From UBA4582 sp002389265 (GTDB lineage: Bacteria; Pseudomonadota; Gammaproteobacteria; Pseudomonadales; Azotimanducaceae): a stretch of DNA of 64,000 bases. Numbering within the stretch: the stretch's first letter is position 1; each line of letters opens with the position of its first letter. The stretch lies in assembly GCA_943788825.1 (NCBI GenBank), contig CALSRT010000012.1:1-64000 (forward strand), written 5' to 3'. This document shows positions 35,791-44,454 of this stretch, piece by piece. The translations under genes were made by a program, and so were the position numbers. The notes beneath the pieces are model-generated. The model was not told where the DNA came from. It did not search any database and saw nothing but the letters and a program-made list of their open reading frames with translations.

Positions 35791-37023
35791 TCAGGCTTGA
35801 GGTGAGCGGTATGACCAGATACCGGTGGCCAACACACCGTAAAGAAAGAGCGCGACGGAGACAAACATCGCAGGAATCAAGGCGTTCAGGGTGCCAAACC
35901 CTTCGATAATCATTCCGAGTATGAGCGCGCCAATTGGCGCGCTACCCAGCAAGCCGATACTGTAAACCGAGAGGATTCTGGCGCGAAATTCCGGCGCTGC
36001 AGATTCCTGTACGATGGCTCTGGCGAGGGTCGTGGTCAGCCCCATGTTGAGTCCCCAGGCGATCATCACCAGGATCAACAGCCACCAGTCTGGCTTGATC
36101 CAGAGAAATCCGAGAATCACAACTCGGCTGAGTTGCATGATGAGAAAGATGCGTCCCGGCCGCAGGATCGGCATGAATCGTAGCATCACCAGTCCGGACA
36201 AGGTGGCGCCAAAATAGAAAACGATCATGATTATAGCCAGCTGCAGTGCGTCGCCGTCGTACGCCCGTTTCATGATAAAGGGTACAACAGTAATAAAAGC
36301 CCCAGCATTAAAGATACTCGAGACAAAATTGACGATCAGTAGCTCAAAGATATTCTTGTTGGCATAAGTGGCGTGAAGGCCTGCTACCACGGTGCGCCAG
36401 GTGGGTTCGAGGTTCGGCATAATGCTTACCTCGGCTTTTTGCAGACAGGCAATGGTGACCGCGCCCAAGGCGATACAGACCGATTGGGACACCAGGACCG
36501 CGGTCAAGCCGACGCGTTCCATCTGGCCGGCAATCATCAAACCGACAATTTGTACCAGAAAACCAATGGCTGTCGAGGCAGTGACGGCGCGCTGGATATC
36601 GTTGCCCGCGACGCGGCTGAGCACCGCTTGCTGAGCCGGGCTGGTGTAGGCTGTCACGGTGCTGACGCCCAGGCCGAAGAGCATGACGGTCCAGACATTA
36701 AAAAGATCGAATTCCATCAACGTCACCAGCAGCAACGGAATCACCCAAGCGACGGCATAGATCCTGATCAGCATCAATCGGGGGTCAGCCCGGTCTGCCG
36801 AGGCGCCGCCCAGAAGCATCAGGAACAGCGCAGGGATGCCGATAATGGCCTGTATCAGCCCGACCTGATCACCAGGCAGGACCAGTATGCCCACCAGCAT
36901 CCAGCTGATCAGTAGTTGTTGCATGGAAAAGGCACCACCAGTAAAGGCGGTAGAGGCTAGATACGCCTGAAACTGAGCGCTTGACCAGAGGTTTGGTTCG
37001 GATTGTACTTCCGGGTTCGGCAT
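35791..37023 (-). CDS. MFS transporter (EntS/MFS_3-like exporter)
   Basis: The 410-residue product has 12 predicted transmembrane helices in two six-helix halves, e.g. LLISWMLVGILVLP and LILGMIIEGFGTLNALIPAMF. The layout matches the MFS_3 family that includes enterobactin exporters, but the substrate is unknown. The ATG at 37021-37023 follows AGGATCATGCG and was preferred to an upstream start at 37056. It converges on the other MFS gene, with 37 nt between the stop codons. A 22-bp tandem repeat lies just upstream of its start. Confidence 0.87.
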   Translation of the reverse strand: MPNPEVQSEPNLWSSAQFQAYLASTAFTGGAFSMQQLLISWMLVGILVLPGDQVGLIQAIIGIPALFLMLLGGASADRADPRLMLIRIYAVAWVIPLLLVTLMEFDLFNVWTVMLFGLGVSTVTAYTSPAQQAVLSRVAGNDIQRAVTASTAIGFLVQIVGLMIAGQMERVGLTAVLVSQSVCIALGAVTIACLQKAEVSIMPNLEPTWRTVVAGLHATYANKNIFELLIVNFVSSIFNAGAFITVVPFIMKRAYDGDALQLAIIMIVFYFGATLSGLVMLRFMPILRPGRIFLIMQLSRVVILGFLWIKPDWWLLILVMIAWGLNMGLTTTLARAIVQESAAPEFRARILSVYSIGLLGSAPIGALILGMIIEGFGTLNALIPAMFVSVALFLYGVLATGIWSYRSPQA

Positions 37024-37065
37024 CGCATGATCCTGAGTGACCCTGCGATAGTACACGAATTTAGC

Positions 37066-37147
37066 GTCCGCGACTTATTTGGAAACAGTCCGCGACTTAT
37101 TTGGAAACAGTCCGCGACTTATTTGGAAACAGTCCGCGAGTTATTGG
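37066..37147. repeat. 22-bp tandem repeat, about 3.6 copies
   Basis: Three perfect copies of a 22-bp unit start at 37066, 37088 and 37110, and a partial degenerate copy runs from 37132. The unit begins GTCCGCGACTTATTTGG. The array lies between the MFS gene start (37023) and the small-protein gene, in the 5' region of the MFS gene. It is unrelated in sequence to the other arrays. Confidence 0.92.
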
Positions 37148-37247
37148 CAGTAGCCTGAGGCCAAATATCTAAGAAGTGATGGTGGGGAGGCGTAACAAAG
37201 CCTGTGGCCGCAGTGGTTGTCTTAACTGCGGCCCGGCTAACTTGCGA

Positions 37248-37460
37248 TCAGGCTGCTTCTTTCATCGCTGCAAGGCCGTTTGCCTGAGTAGAATCATTGC
37301 TGGCCACAGGGCTTGCCTGGATTGCGGCAGTCTTTGCTGCGACAGCTGCGGCGCGTTCACGACGTCGATCTTCCATCAGTAACTCAAACAGCATGGGGTC
37401 GAGCTGACTGCTGTTGTTGAAAAAGCCAAATGCCAGGGCTAATTCGGTCCACTTAAACAT
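37248..37460 (-). CDS. Small hypothetical protein, 70 residues
   Basis: The ATG at 37458-37460 follows a strong GAGGAGG at 8 nt spacing, which marks it as a real start; an in-frame start at 37550 is less likely. The product has a hydrophobic N-terminus (FKWTELALAFGFF), a charged helix (LLMEDRRRERAAAVAAK) and an Ala/Ser-rich tail. I do not recognise the family. A membrane-peripheral or accessory role is conceivable, but nothing in the sequence shows it. The gene is a single unit between the MFS gene and a lyase gene. Confidence 0.65.
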   Translation of the reverse strand: MFKWTELALAFGFFNNSSQLDPMLFELLMEDRRRERAAAVAAKTAAIQASPVASNDSTQANGLAAMKEAA

Positions 37461-37733
37461 GTGTCTATCCTCCTCAAGGTGGCCAAAGAATGGCCTTCGT
37501 CGCATTGACGATTGTGTGGTATCAGCAGAACAGCTGCTAATTTGTTGCACGGCACAATTATAATGCCAATAATATGAAATTCAAGGGGTTGGGGATAAAT
37601 ATTGTGCGGTGCAAAATTGATTGGGAGGCCTATACTTGCAACCCACAACGGAAACTGTTTATGTTTGGGGCTTAATGCCAATTGTCATTGTCGATCTGGC
37701 GCGACCCAAAAATTGTTCAAGTGAGAAATCCTT

Positions 37734-38663
37734 ATGTCCCAGTTTTTAGACTCACGCCAGCCTCGGCGGTTGCGCCGTTGTCAGTTGTCGGTGCCCGGGT
37801 CCAGTGCGAAAATGCTAGGCAAGGCTGCGGCGCTGCATTGTGATGGCGTGATTCTCGATCTAGAGGATGCGGTCGCGCCGAATGCCAAGGTTGAAGCGCG
37901 GGGCTTGATCGTTGAAGCCATGAATGGGCTGGATTGGCACCCCAAAACTGTCAGTGTTCGAATCAATGATGTGGATACGCCTTATTGCCACGACGATATT
38001 ATTGACGTGGTCAGCGGTGCTGGGCCGCGGCTCGACACGCTTGTGCTGGCCAAGGCGAAATCGGCCCAGGATGTGATGTTCGTGCACCTGCTGCTGAATC
38101 AATTAGAAGCCAAGCTCGGGCTGAAGCGTCGAATTGGCATTGAATGTCTGATCGAGGACGTGGAGGGTATGCTGAATGTCGAGCAGATAGCCGCGTGCAG
38201 TGACCGCCTGGAGAGTCTGGTGTTTGGGATGGGCGATTATTCGGCAAGTCAGGGTATGGATCTGCAACACATAGGTGCTGGCAGCGACGCTTATCCACCA
38301 GATCTCTGGCATTACCCAAGGTTTAAGCTGACCATAGCCTGTCGGGCGAATGGTTTGGATCCGATCGACGGCCCCTATGCGAATTTCCGTCAAAAGGACG
38401 AATTGCTGATTGAATGCCAGCGCGCTGGGGTTCTTGGTATGGCCGGCAAGTGGGCGATTCATCCCGATCAAGTGGCTATCGCTGAGGCGGTTTTTTCGCC
38501 GTCCAGTGTCGCTGTCGCTGTGGCCAGAAAGCAGAAAGCCGCTTACCAGCAGGCGCTAGCCGCCGGCCAGGGGGCGATTAACGTTGACGGTGTTATGGTT
38601 GACGCGGCCAGTCTGCGTTTGCAGCAAAACCTGCTCGACCGAGCTGACCTTATCGGGATGTGA
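37734..38663 (+). CDS. CoA ester lyase (HpcH/HpaI aldolase, CitE-like)
   Basis: The 309 residues match the citrate-lyase-beta/malyl-CoA lyase family. RRCQLSVPGSSAKMLGKAA is the N-terminal phosphate/CoA loop, VILDLEDAVAPNAK holds the catalytic metal-binding Glu and Asp, and FGMGDYSASQG the second metal Asp. KWAIHPDQ is the characteristic late motif. It should cleave or condense a CoA ester with a keto acid such as glyoxylate. The stop codon overlaps the next gene's GTG by 4 nt, so the two are translationally coupled. Confidence 0.9.
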   Translation: MSQFLDSRQPRRLRRCQLSVPGSSAKMLGKAAALHCDGVILDLEDAVAPNAKVEARGLIVEAMNGLDWHPKTVSVRINDVDTPYCHDDIIDVVSGAGPRLDTLVLAKAKSAQDVMFVHLLLNQLEAKLGLKRRIGIECLIEDVEGMLNVEQIAACSDRLESLVFGMGDYSASQGMDLQHIGAGSDAYPPDLWHYPRFKLTIACRANGLDPIDGPYANFRQKDELLIECQRAGVLGMAGKWAIHPDQVAIAEAVFSPSSVAVAVARKQKAAYQQALAAGQGAINVDGVMVDAASLRLQQNLLDRADLIGM

Positions 38664-39397
38664 CTTGTTATGCAGAGCCCTCAGTGGTGTACCCAGCAGA
38701 GTGTTATGGTCGGCATAGCGCCATGACGAGTGCTATTAATAGTTCTGTTAATGGTCCTGTACAGAGCCCGTTAGAGGCTGTGTTGGCGGGGAAAAAACAC
38801 ATTATCTGGGATTGGAATGGTACGATCCTGGATGACGTCAGCTATGCCGTTGAGACGATTAACTGGCAGTTGGCCAGGCATGATCGACCACAGCTTAGTC
38901 TTGCTGAATACCGCGCCATCTTCGACTTTCCCATCCGTCAGTATTATGACCGGTTGGGTTTTGATTATGAGCGGGCTTCTTTTGAAACCCTCTGTCATGA
39001 GTATGTTGAACAGTATATGTCTGGTTACCAGATTTGCCGGCCGTTTGAGCCAGTGCTGGGTGTCTTGCGTGCCAGTCGCAGTCAATGCGAGCATCAGTCC
39101 ATCTTGTCCGCCTCTGAGCAAAGCAGTCTTGAGCAGATGATTGCGCATTTCGCCATTGGTGACCTGTTTGATCATATCTACGGTATTGATAATCGCTTTG
39201 CAGCCAGCAAGCTCGATAGCGGTCGACGTCTGATCGAAACATCAGGGGTGGGCTGCGAAGACACTGTGATGGTGGGTGATACCTTGCATGATGTGGAGGT
39301 CGCGCGGGCGCTGGGGATTGATATTGTCCTGGTCGACCATGGCCATCACGCCCGAGAAAAACTACTCGGCGCCGATGTCAAAGTCGTCTCAGTCTAG
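38660..39397 (+). CDS. HAD family hydrolase (phosphoglycolate-phosphatase-like)
   Basis: The 245-residue frame starts at a GTG overlapping the lyase stop; an ATG at 38723 would give a protein of 224 residues that begins closer to the domain. IIWDWNGTILDD is HAD motif 1 with the nucleophile Asp and the general acid Trp-containing variant (DWNGT). GVGCEDTVMVGDTLHDVEVARALG gives motifs 3-4, read as VMVGDTLHDVEVA. It dephosphorylates a small metabolite. The overlap with the CoA lyase suggests that the two enzymes act together, for instance on a glycolate-type product (inference). Confidence 0.87.
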   Translation: MTCYAEPSVVYPAECYGRHSAMTSAINSSVNGPVQSPLEAVLAGKKHIIWDWNGTILDDVSYAVETINWQLARHDRPQLSLAEYRAIFDFPIRQYYDRLGFDYERASFETLCHEYVEQYMSGYQICRPFEPVLGVLRASRSQCEHQSILSASEQSSLEQMIAHFAIGDLFDHIYGIDNRFAASKLDSGRRLIETSGVGCEDTVMVGDTLHDVEVARALGIDIVLVDHGHHAREKLLGADVKVVSV

Positions 39398-39460
39398 TGG
39401 TCTTGTATGTGGCAGCCTTGAGTGTCCAGCCTTGTGTCTAGGGCCTTGCGGCTCGAAGCT

Positions 39461-39484
39461 GCCAGCCCGGCATCGCGGGCTGGC
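39461..39484. terminator. Hairpin between convergent genes
   Basis: GCCAGCCCG and CGGGCTGGC form a 9-bp GC-rich stem around GCATCG. It lies between the HAD phosphatase (plus) and aldehyde dehydrogenase (minus) stop codons, as expected for a bidirectional terminator, but there is no poly-T on either side. Confidence 0.55.
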
Positions 39485-39506
39485 AAGTTCATGACGTGCG
39501 GTTGGC

Positions 39507-40928
39507 CTAGTTTGTCTTAGTTTTCTTGTAGGGCGGTCGCAGGGTCGCTGCCAATTTCGATACAGTCTTCGACTGCGTATAGATAGCTTTGGCATGACTG
39601 AAGGTTTTGAAGCCGTCGTGGCCATGATAGGAGCCCATGCCGCTGGGTCCTACGCCGCCGAAGGGCAAATCTTCCTGAGTAATATGCATCAGAACATCAT
39701 TGACGGTCACACCGCCAGAGGTGGTGTGAGTCAACACCTTGTGTTCTTCGCCCTTGTCTTGGCCAAAGTAATACAAGCCCAATGGTCGATCATGCTCATT
39801 GATGTAATCCATGGTTTCATTGATGTTTTTATAGCGTTTGATCGGCAGTACCGGGCCGAAGATTTCTTCCTGCATGATCAGCATGTCGTCTGAAGGGTCC
39901 ATCACGAGCGTTGGTGGTATCTTGTGGTGCTGCTGTTGGCTGAAGTCCTCGTTGGCCGGATTAATCTCGATAATTTCTGCCCCTTTGCTGCGGGCGTCAT
40001 CCAGGTAGCCATTGATACGGTCGTAATGACGCTCATTGACGACGGAGGTGTAATCCGGATTGTCCTTCAAGTCGGGATACATTTTTTCCACCGAGGCCCT
40101 TGCTGCTGTGACGAATTCGTCGGCCCGTTCTTCAGGTACGAAAACGTAGTCTGGGGCGAGGCAAATTTGTCCTGCATTCATGGTTTTGCCCGTCATGATG
40201 TTGGCGGCGGTTAAGGCCATGTCCGCACTTCTGCCGATAACCACCGGGGATTTTCCGCCTAGTTCCAGGGTTAATGGCACGAGATTTTCGGCCGCTGCTC
40301 GCATGACATGGCGGGCTACTGAAGTCGCGCCCGTGAAAATCAGATGATCGAAGGGCAAGCTGCTGAACGCACTACCGACTTCTGGGCCACCGGTGAAGAC
40401 GGCAACCTCTTCGATATTAAAATACTCGGTGAAAGCCTCTTTCATCAGTTCAGACGTCAGCGGTGTAAACTCAGAGGGCTTGATCATGGTCCGGTTACCC
40501 GCGCTGAATACGCCAGCGAGGGGGGCGAAGGTTAATTGAACCGGAAAGTTCCAGGGGCTGATGCAGCCGATAACGCCTAATGGTTGATAGTCTACTCTGG
40601 AGCGTGAACCGAACAGGCCAAGAGGAAACATGGTGTTGCGTTTTTCAGACTTCATCCAGCCTTTAACGTGTTTTCTGGCCTGCTGCAGTGGGCCAATAGA
40701 GGCGTCAATATCTGTCATCTTGGACTGTTCTATAGAGCGGTGGCCGAAGTCACCCGCCATGGACTCGCAGAATCGTGGTCCATATTTTTTCAGTAACGCC
40801 ACGGATCGGTCTAGTCGATCAATCCTGGTGGCGACGCTCACTTCACCTTCGGCAAGGTAGGCGCGCTTCTGCTGATTCAAAATCTCCATCATGCCATCTT
40901 GTATGGTTGTGCTGGTTGCGTCGTTCAT
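39507..40928 (-). CDS. Aldehyde dehydrogenase (coniferyl-aldehyde-dehydrogenase-like)
   Basis: The 473-residue enzyme follows the ALDH pattern. WNFPVQLTFAPLAG is the cofactor region, LELGGKSPVVIG carries the general base Glu, and NAGQICLAPDYVFVPEE contains the catalytic Cys. GGVGPSGMGSYHGHDGF and the C-terminal tail match coniferyl aldehyde dehydrogenase-type members. It oxidises an aldehyde with NAD(P)+. The start ATG is at 40926-40928 with a weak purine region upstream. The aromatic-acid theme would fit, but the substrate is not shown by the sequence. Confidence 0.9.
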   Translation of the reverse strand: MNDATSTTIQDGMMEILNQQKRAYLAEGEVSVATRIDRLDRSVALLKKYGPRFCESMAGDFGHRSIEQSKMTDIDASIGPLQQARKHVKGWMKSEKRNTMFPLGLFGSRSRVDYQPLGVIGCISPWNFPVQLTFAPLAGVFSAGNRTMIKPSEFTPLTSELMKEAFTEYFNIEEVAVFTGGPEVGSAFSSLPFDHLIFTGATSVARHVMRAAAENLVPLTLELGGKSPVVIGRSADMALTAANIMTGKTMNAGQICLAPDYVFVPEERADEFVTAARASVEKMYPDLKDNPDYTSVVNERHYDRINGYLDDARSKGAEIIEINPANEDFSQQQHHKIPPTLVMDPSDDMLIMQEEIFGPVLPIKRYKNINETMDYINEHDRPLGLYYFGQDKGEEHKVLTHTTSGGVTVNDVLMHITQEDLPFGGVGPSGMGSYHGHDGFKTFSHAKAIYTQSKTVSKLAATLRPPYKKTKTN

Positions 40929-41012
40929 GCTGGCTTCCTGTGCGATTGCGAGAATTAAAGGTTATCTTGCCAGAGAATCTGGTCAATAGGTAAGGGGGCG
41001 CTTGGCTGGACG

Positions 41013-41585
41013 CTATCCATCTTGAAAATCTGCCGGAATGAACGAGAACAGATGGGCATCCAAGGCCCTATCATGCAGAAACAAGCGATTGCGAGCAATC
41101 CCCTCATAGGTTGCGCCAGACTTCTCTGCGACCTTAACGCTGGCGCTATTCAGGGTCGATATCATGATCTCGACCCGAACAAGTTTTAGCTGGTGCAGGC
41201 CATAAGACACAAGTGCTCGGGTCGCTTCGCTCGCATAACCCTTGCCGACCTCGGTGGACTTGATCCAGTACCCCAAGTTGGCATTGTGGTGTTCGTCAAT
41301 CGTACTCAAGCCACAACCCCCGATAAACTTGCCTGTGGTTTTTGTTCTAACACCAAATGCCCAAGCATCCGCCAGTGCCCAGTTAGATTGGGCCGTTTGG
41401 ATGGCCTCGTGGGCGTCTTCGAGGCTGTATTGCGGATGGCACCAGGGTAAAAAGGGATACATTTCATCGGTGGAGGTGGAGGCCGCGTCGAAGAGATCAA
41501 GCGCGTCAGAAGGCTTGAGGCGCTCTAGTATGAGTCGTGCTGTTGTGATCCGTTGGGGGAGTGAGTCGAATGGCGGCGTCTCGAT
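41013..41585 (-). CDS. RimJ/RimL-like GNAT N-acetyltransferase with apparent ATC start
   Basis: The family N-terminus is clearly present upstream of the first ATG (41462): TPPFDSLPQRITTARLILER is typical of RimJ/RimL-type acetyltransferases. In that frame there is no ATG, GTG or TTG between the upstream stop codon (near 41647) and the ATG at 41462. An ATC at 41583-41585 lies 8 nt behind AAGGAG. The product would be 190 residues, the usual length; starting at 41462 would leave 149 and lose the first strands. STEVGKGYASEATRAL is the acetyl-CoA motif. It acetylates the amino group of a peptide or small molecule. The ATC could be a rare start, a mutation or a sequencing error. Confidence 0.8.
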   Translation of the reverse strand: METPPFDSLPQRITTARLILERLKPSDALDLFDAASTSTDEMYPFLPWCHPQYSLEDAHEAIQTAQSNWALADAWAFGVRTKTTGKFIGGCGLSTIDEHHNANLGYWIKSTEVGKGYASEATRALVSYGLHQLKLVRVEIMISTLNSASVKVAEKSGATYEGIARNRLFLHDRALDAHLFSFIPADFQDG

Positions 41586-41988
41586 GTTAAGCGCTCCTTT
41601 TCTTGAATTGTTGTTTCTCGGACTGCCGACCCGCCAGCGTGTCTAGCGCAAGGACCAGGCTAATGGCCCGCGGGATTCGGCATGATGCTCGAAGCGCTAC
41701 GATTTTATGATACTTGTATACGATTGCTGTTGTTATTACCTGAGTGTTGATGGCTACGATAAGGACAGTAATGGCTGATGGCAAGCCGAATATCCTCTGG
41801 AATTTAGGAGACTTATAGGACTCAGCTCATGGAAAGTCGATAGCTAAAGCGTAAAATCAACCGGCTGATCCAGACTGATGTACGCCCATCACGCGGCGCT
41901 ACAAAGGTCAGGATTTAAGCATGGGTGAAATTAATGCTGTGTTGTGGTCGAAGAGCATTGAAGTTAAATTTTTCATAGGGCGAAACAG
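41586..41988. other. Intergenic region with a faint sulfatase-like remnant
   Basis: No complete gene is recognised in these 403 bases. A short plus-strand stretch near 41771-41848 starts ATG and reads like MADGKPNIL then GD-IGLSSW across a frameshift, resembling the N-terminal KPNIL..WGDDIG of sulfatases. It is only about 25 codons, so chance is possible. On the minus strand a 65-codon TTG-start frame (41587-41784) with one hydrophobic segment ends next to the GNAT start region. I would not call it a gene. Confidence 0.3.
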
Positions 41989-44190
41989 GTGACAACAGCC
42001 AATTCGAGTCAGGTCAGTACCGCTGAAGACCTCCTGCATCGAGTGATGCAATCCAAGACAATTGCGGTAGATTTTAGCTGCTTAGCAAAAGGCATCGACA
42101 ATTATCACGTTGACGTGATGCTCAGCGAGAATTTTGTGCAACGCAGCCAGCAACTGATTGAGCAGGTTGTTGGCAACGTCGTGGTCGGCGCAAAAGTGAC
42201 TAGCTCGAATTTGACCAATAGCTTTCGTAAAAGCTATGTTGATATGCTGAGTACAACCTTGCATCGGTCGAAAACAGATTTACAGCCGGCGCAGATTTCG
42301 ATTTTGCAATTCGCCGTGATTAAATTCTTATTGCTAGAGATCCGCAAGCAACTCATCAGTGTCGGTCAGCGAGTGGAAGAGACCGTGGCCAGACAACAAT
42401 ATTCTGGTTCTCGAGATTTGTTGACGAGCCAGGCGCGTCTCTTTTGGTTGCGTCAGCACCATGATGAGTTCCTCTATAAAATTAATCGATTTATTTTCCG
42501 CTCGTTGCAGCGCGATGAAGTGAATCAATTGCGGTCATTGCGCAAAGAGCAGTTGCAGGGTGTTTTTAACGAGGCCGTGAGTGTGATGTTTAATCCACAG
42601 TTATCCGCCGCCAGTCCGATGAGCCCTCGACTGTTGATGGAGTGTTATACGCTGTGGCCGGTGGCGAATTTGAGCAAGGCGAGCGAGGCGTTTGAGACCG
42701 CGTGTCGGGAACATTTCCCACAATTGGCGGTTGAGTCTCTCCGTCGATTTGACCGATTTGATCCGATCGAAAGTGAAGTTTTTGATGACTTAGGTGGCTT
42801 GTTTGCTGTTCAGTCATTGTTAGGGCCGGCTGCAAATCAGCGCAATAGTTTGCGTGAGACATTTAGCTGGCTGGAGCAGCCAGGTAATATCCGGCTCCTG
42901 TTTGATGGCAGGCTACATCAAAAAACAGCAAAGGAAATTCGCGCAAACCTTGGCGTTATTGCTGGCTGGCGATTTAATCGCGATGTTAAAAAGTTGCTGA
43001 AGATTGCGCTTGTGTTGCGCCAGGCATTTGCATCGGATGCGGAGTTTCGAGTGATGTTAGCGAGTTATCAGCTCCGAGACTCGTGGTCTGAGTTGGATAA
43101 CGATTTAATAGAGATTGAACAGGCTTGCAAATATATTGCCGGTGTAGATGTTAAAAAAATAGCGCTGCGAGTATCTGGTCGGGATAAGGGTGCTGTTCAG
43201 TTACTCAAACGGCTTGACTTGCTGGCGCGGGAGAATGCCAGGCAGTTTAAAGAGGGTGCGCATGAGGTTGTGCTAAGAGCTCTGACTGATTATTGTCGCT
43301 ATCGGCTGCATCTGCGCTACTATCAGTTGGCCCACCGAATATTTAACCGCCTGCACGTCATTACTGATGCTGGGCAAGCCCGCTTGTCAAAAGCGGGTGA
43401 TCACCTTTATGAGTTGCTGGGTAATGCGGAAGCGCTGAAAGTTAACGCTGTCGAGGCGACAATCGTCCATCATACGATCCTGAAAGCGGATGTTCGTGGC
43501 TCTACCACGGTAACTCGAGAGCTGGTGCGACAAGAGCTAAATCCCGCAGCCTATTTCAGTACGCGTTTCTTTGAACCCATTAATCACCTGCTATCGATCT
43601 ATGGCGCGGTGAAAGTTTTTATTGAGGGTGATGCGGTAATTCTTGCGATCTATGAATATAACACGACCCCGGAGCAATGGTACTCTGTGGCAAGAGCGTG
43701 CGGCATCGCCAGAGATATTTTGGACATTATCACTTCTAAAAATGCTCACTCGAAGCAAACTGGCTTGCCAATGTTGGAGATCGGCGTGGGCATTGACTAC
43801 TCAGAAGATAAGCCCATGTTTTTGTTTGATGACACTCAGCCCATTATGATCTCATCGGCAATTGGCGCGGCTGACCGGATGTCATCCTGCTCGTGGAAAC
43901 TCCGCGAGAGGTTTGACGGTGGTCTTTTCAATGTGGAGGTGCTCGAGATCTCTGCGCAAGATCGCAAGAGTGATGATAAGGGTCAGCTGAACATTCGCTA
44001 CAACGTTAATGGCGTGTTGTTGTCGAATAAGAGCTTCGCCAAGCTACAGTCAGAAATCACGTTGCAACGCCTGCGAGTCAAATTAGCTGAAGGCGTTCAC
44101 ACGATGTTTGTCGGCAAGTTTCCAGACATTACCGGCAAGATGCGCGATCTGGTTATCCGCGAAGGCGAAGTGAAGGCTCTGGGAGGATGA
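41989..44190 (+). CDS. Large hypothetical protein with C-terminal divergent class III nucleotidyl cyclase domain
   Basis: The 733-residue protein starts at a GTG (MTTANSSQVSTAEDLL). Residues 1-490 are helical, with no transmembrane segment or recognised domain. From about 495 there is a cyclase-like fold. Asp501 in LKADVRGSTT fits the first metal-binding Asp, Lys542 and Asp548 in VKVFIEGDAV correspond loosely to the substrate Lys and second Asp (two residues further apart than usual), and Arg630 lies in AIGAADRM. The Asn usually paired with this Arg is replaced by Gly626, so true cAMP synthesis is uncertain. It may be an effector-binding pseudocyclase. A +1 shift near 44180 could extend it to a stop at 44291-44293 (FYEVLPHSKIASQVLEF). 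Confidence 0.7.
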   Translation: MTTANSSQVSTAEDLLHRVMQSKTIAVDFSCLAKGIDNYHVDVMLSENFVQRSQQLIEQVVGNVVVGAKVTSSNLTNSFRKSYVDMLSTTLHRSKTDLQPAQISILQFAVIKFLLLEIRKQLISVGQRVEETVARQQYSGSRDLLTSQARLFWLRQHHDEFLYKINRFIFRSLQRDEVNQLRSLRKEQLQGVFNEAVSVMFNPQLSAASPMSPRLLMECYTLWPVANLSKASEAFETACREHFPQLAVESLRRFDRFDPIESEVFDDLGGLFAVQSLLGPAANQRNSLRETFSWLEQPGNIRLLFDGRLHQKTAKEIRANLGVIAGWRFNRDVKKLLKIALVLRQAFASDAEFRVMLASYQLRDSWSELDNDLIEIEQACKYIAGVDVKKIALRVSGRDKGAVQLLKRLDLLARENARQFKEGAHEVVLRALTDYCRYRLHLRYYQLAHRIFNRLHVITDAGQARLSKAGDHLYELLGNAEALKVNAVEATIVHHTILKADVRGSTTVTRELVRQELNPAAYFSTRFFEPINHLLSIYGAVKVFIEGDAVILAIYEYNTTPEQWYSVARACGIARDILDIITSKNAHSKQTGLPMLEIGVGIDYSEDKPMFLFDDTQPIMISSAIGAADRMSSCSWKLRERFDGGLFNVEVLEISAQDRKSDDKGQLNIRYNVNGVLLSNKSFAKLQSEITLQRLRVKLAEGVHTMFVGKFPDITGKMRDLVIREGEVKALGG

Positions 44191-44334
44191 TGCCCCGTTG
44201 CCAGAGTCCCGTTCGGGCGAGGTGTTTTATGAAGTCTTGCCGCACTCTAAGATTGCCAGCCAGGTCCTCGAGTTCGCCCGCCAGTCCCGTTAAACTGCCG
44301 CCCTGTTGCCATTTTCACACTTTGTGGAATCGCT

Positions 44335-44355
44335 GAGATTCCCAATGGGAATCTC
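44335..44355. promoter_or_regulatory. Palindrome upstream of leuC
   Basis: GAGATTCCC and GGGAATCTC form a 9-bp perfect inverted repeat around AAT. No T-run follows. It lies about 100 nt ahead of leuC and about 150 nt after the cyclase-like gene, so it could be a regulator-binding site of the leu operon or a weak terminator hairpin. The regulator is unknown. Confidence 0.45.
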
Positions 44356-44454
44356 TCCTTCGAAGATTCATGCTAATATCGCCGATGTTGTTAATTCAAG
44401 GGCCCGTTTGATTGCTCAAAATGTGCCCGTAGCCATTTTCTGTTGGAGTGATGC

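Noticed and set aside
36373..36915. 180-residue plus-strand frame opposite the MFS exporter gene
   Set aside because: It lies fully within a well-supported MFS coding sequence on the other strand, and its His/Gln/Asp-rich composition is typical of an antisense shadow.
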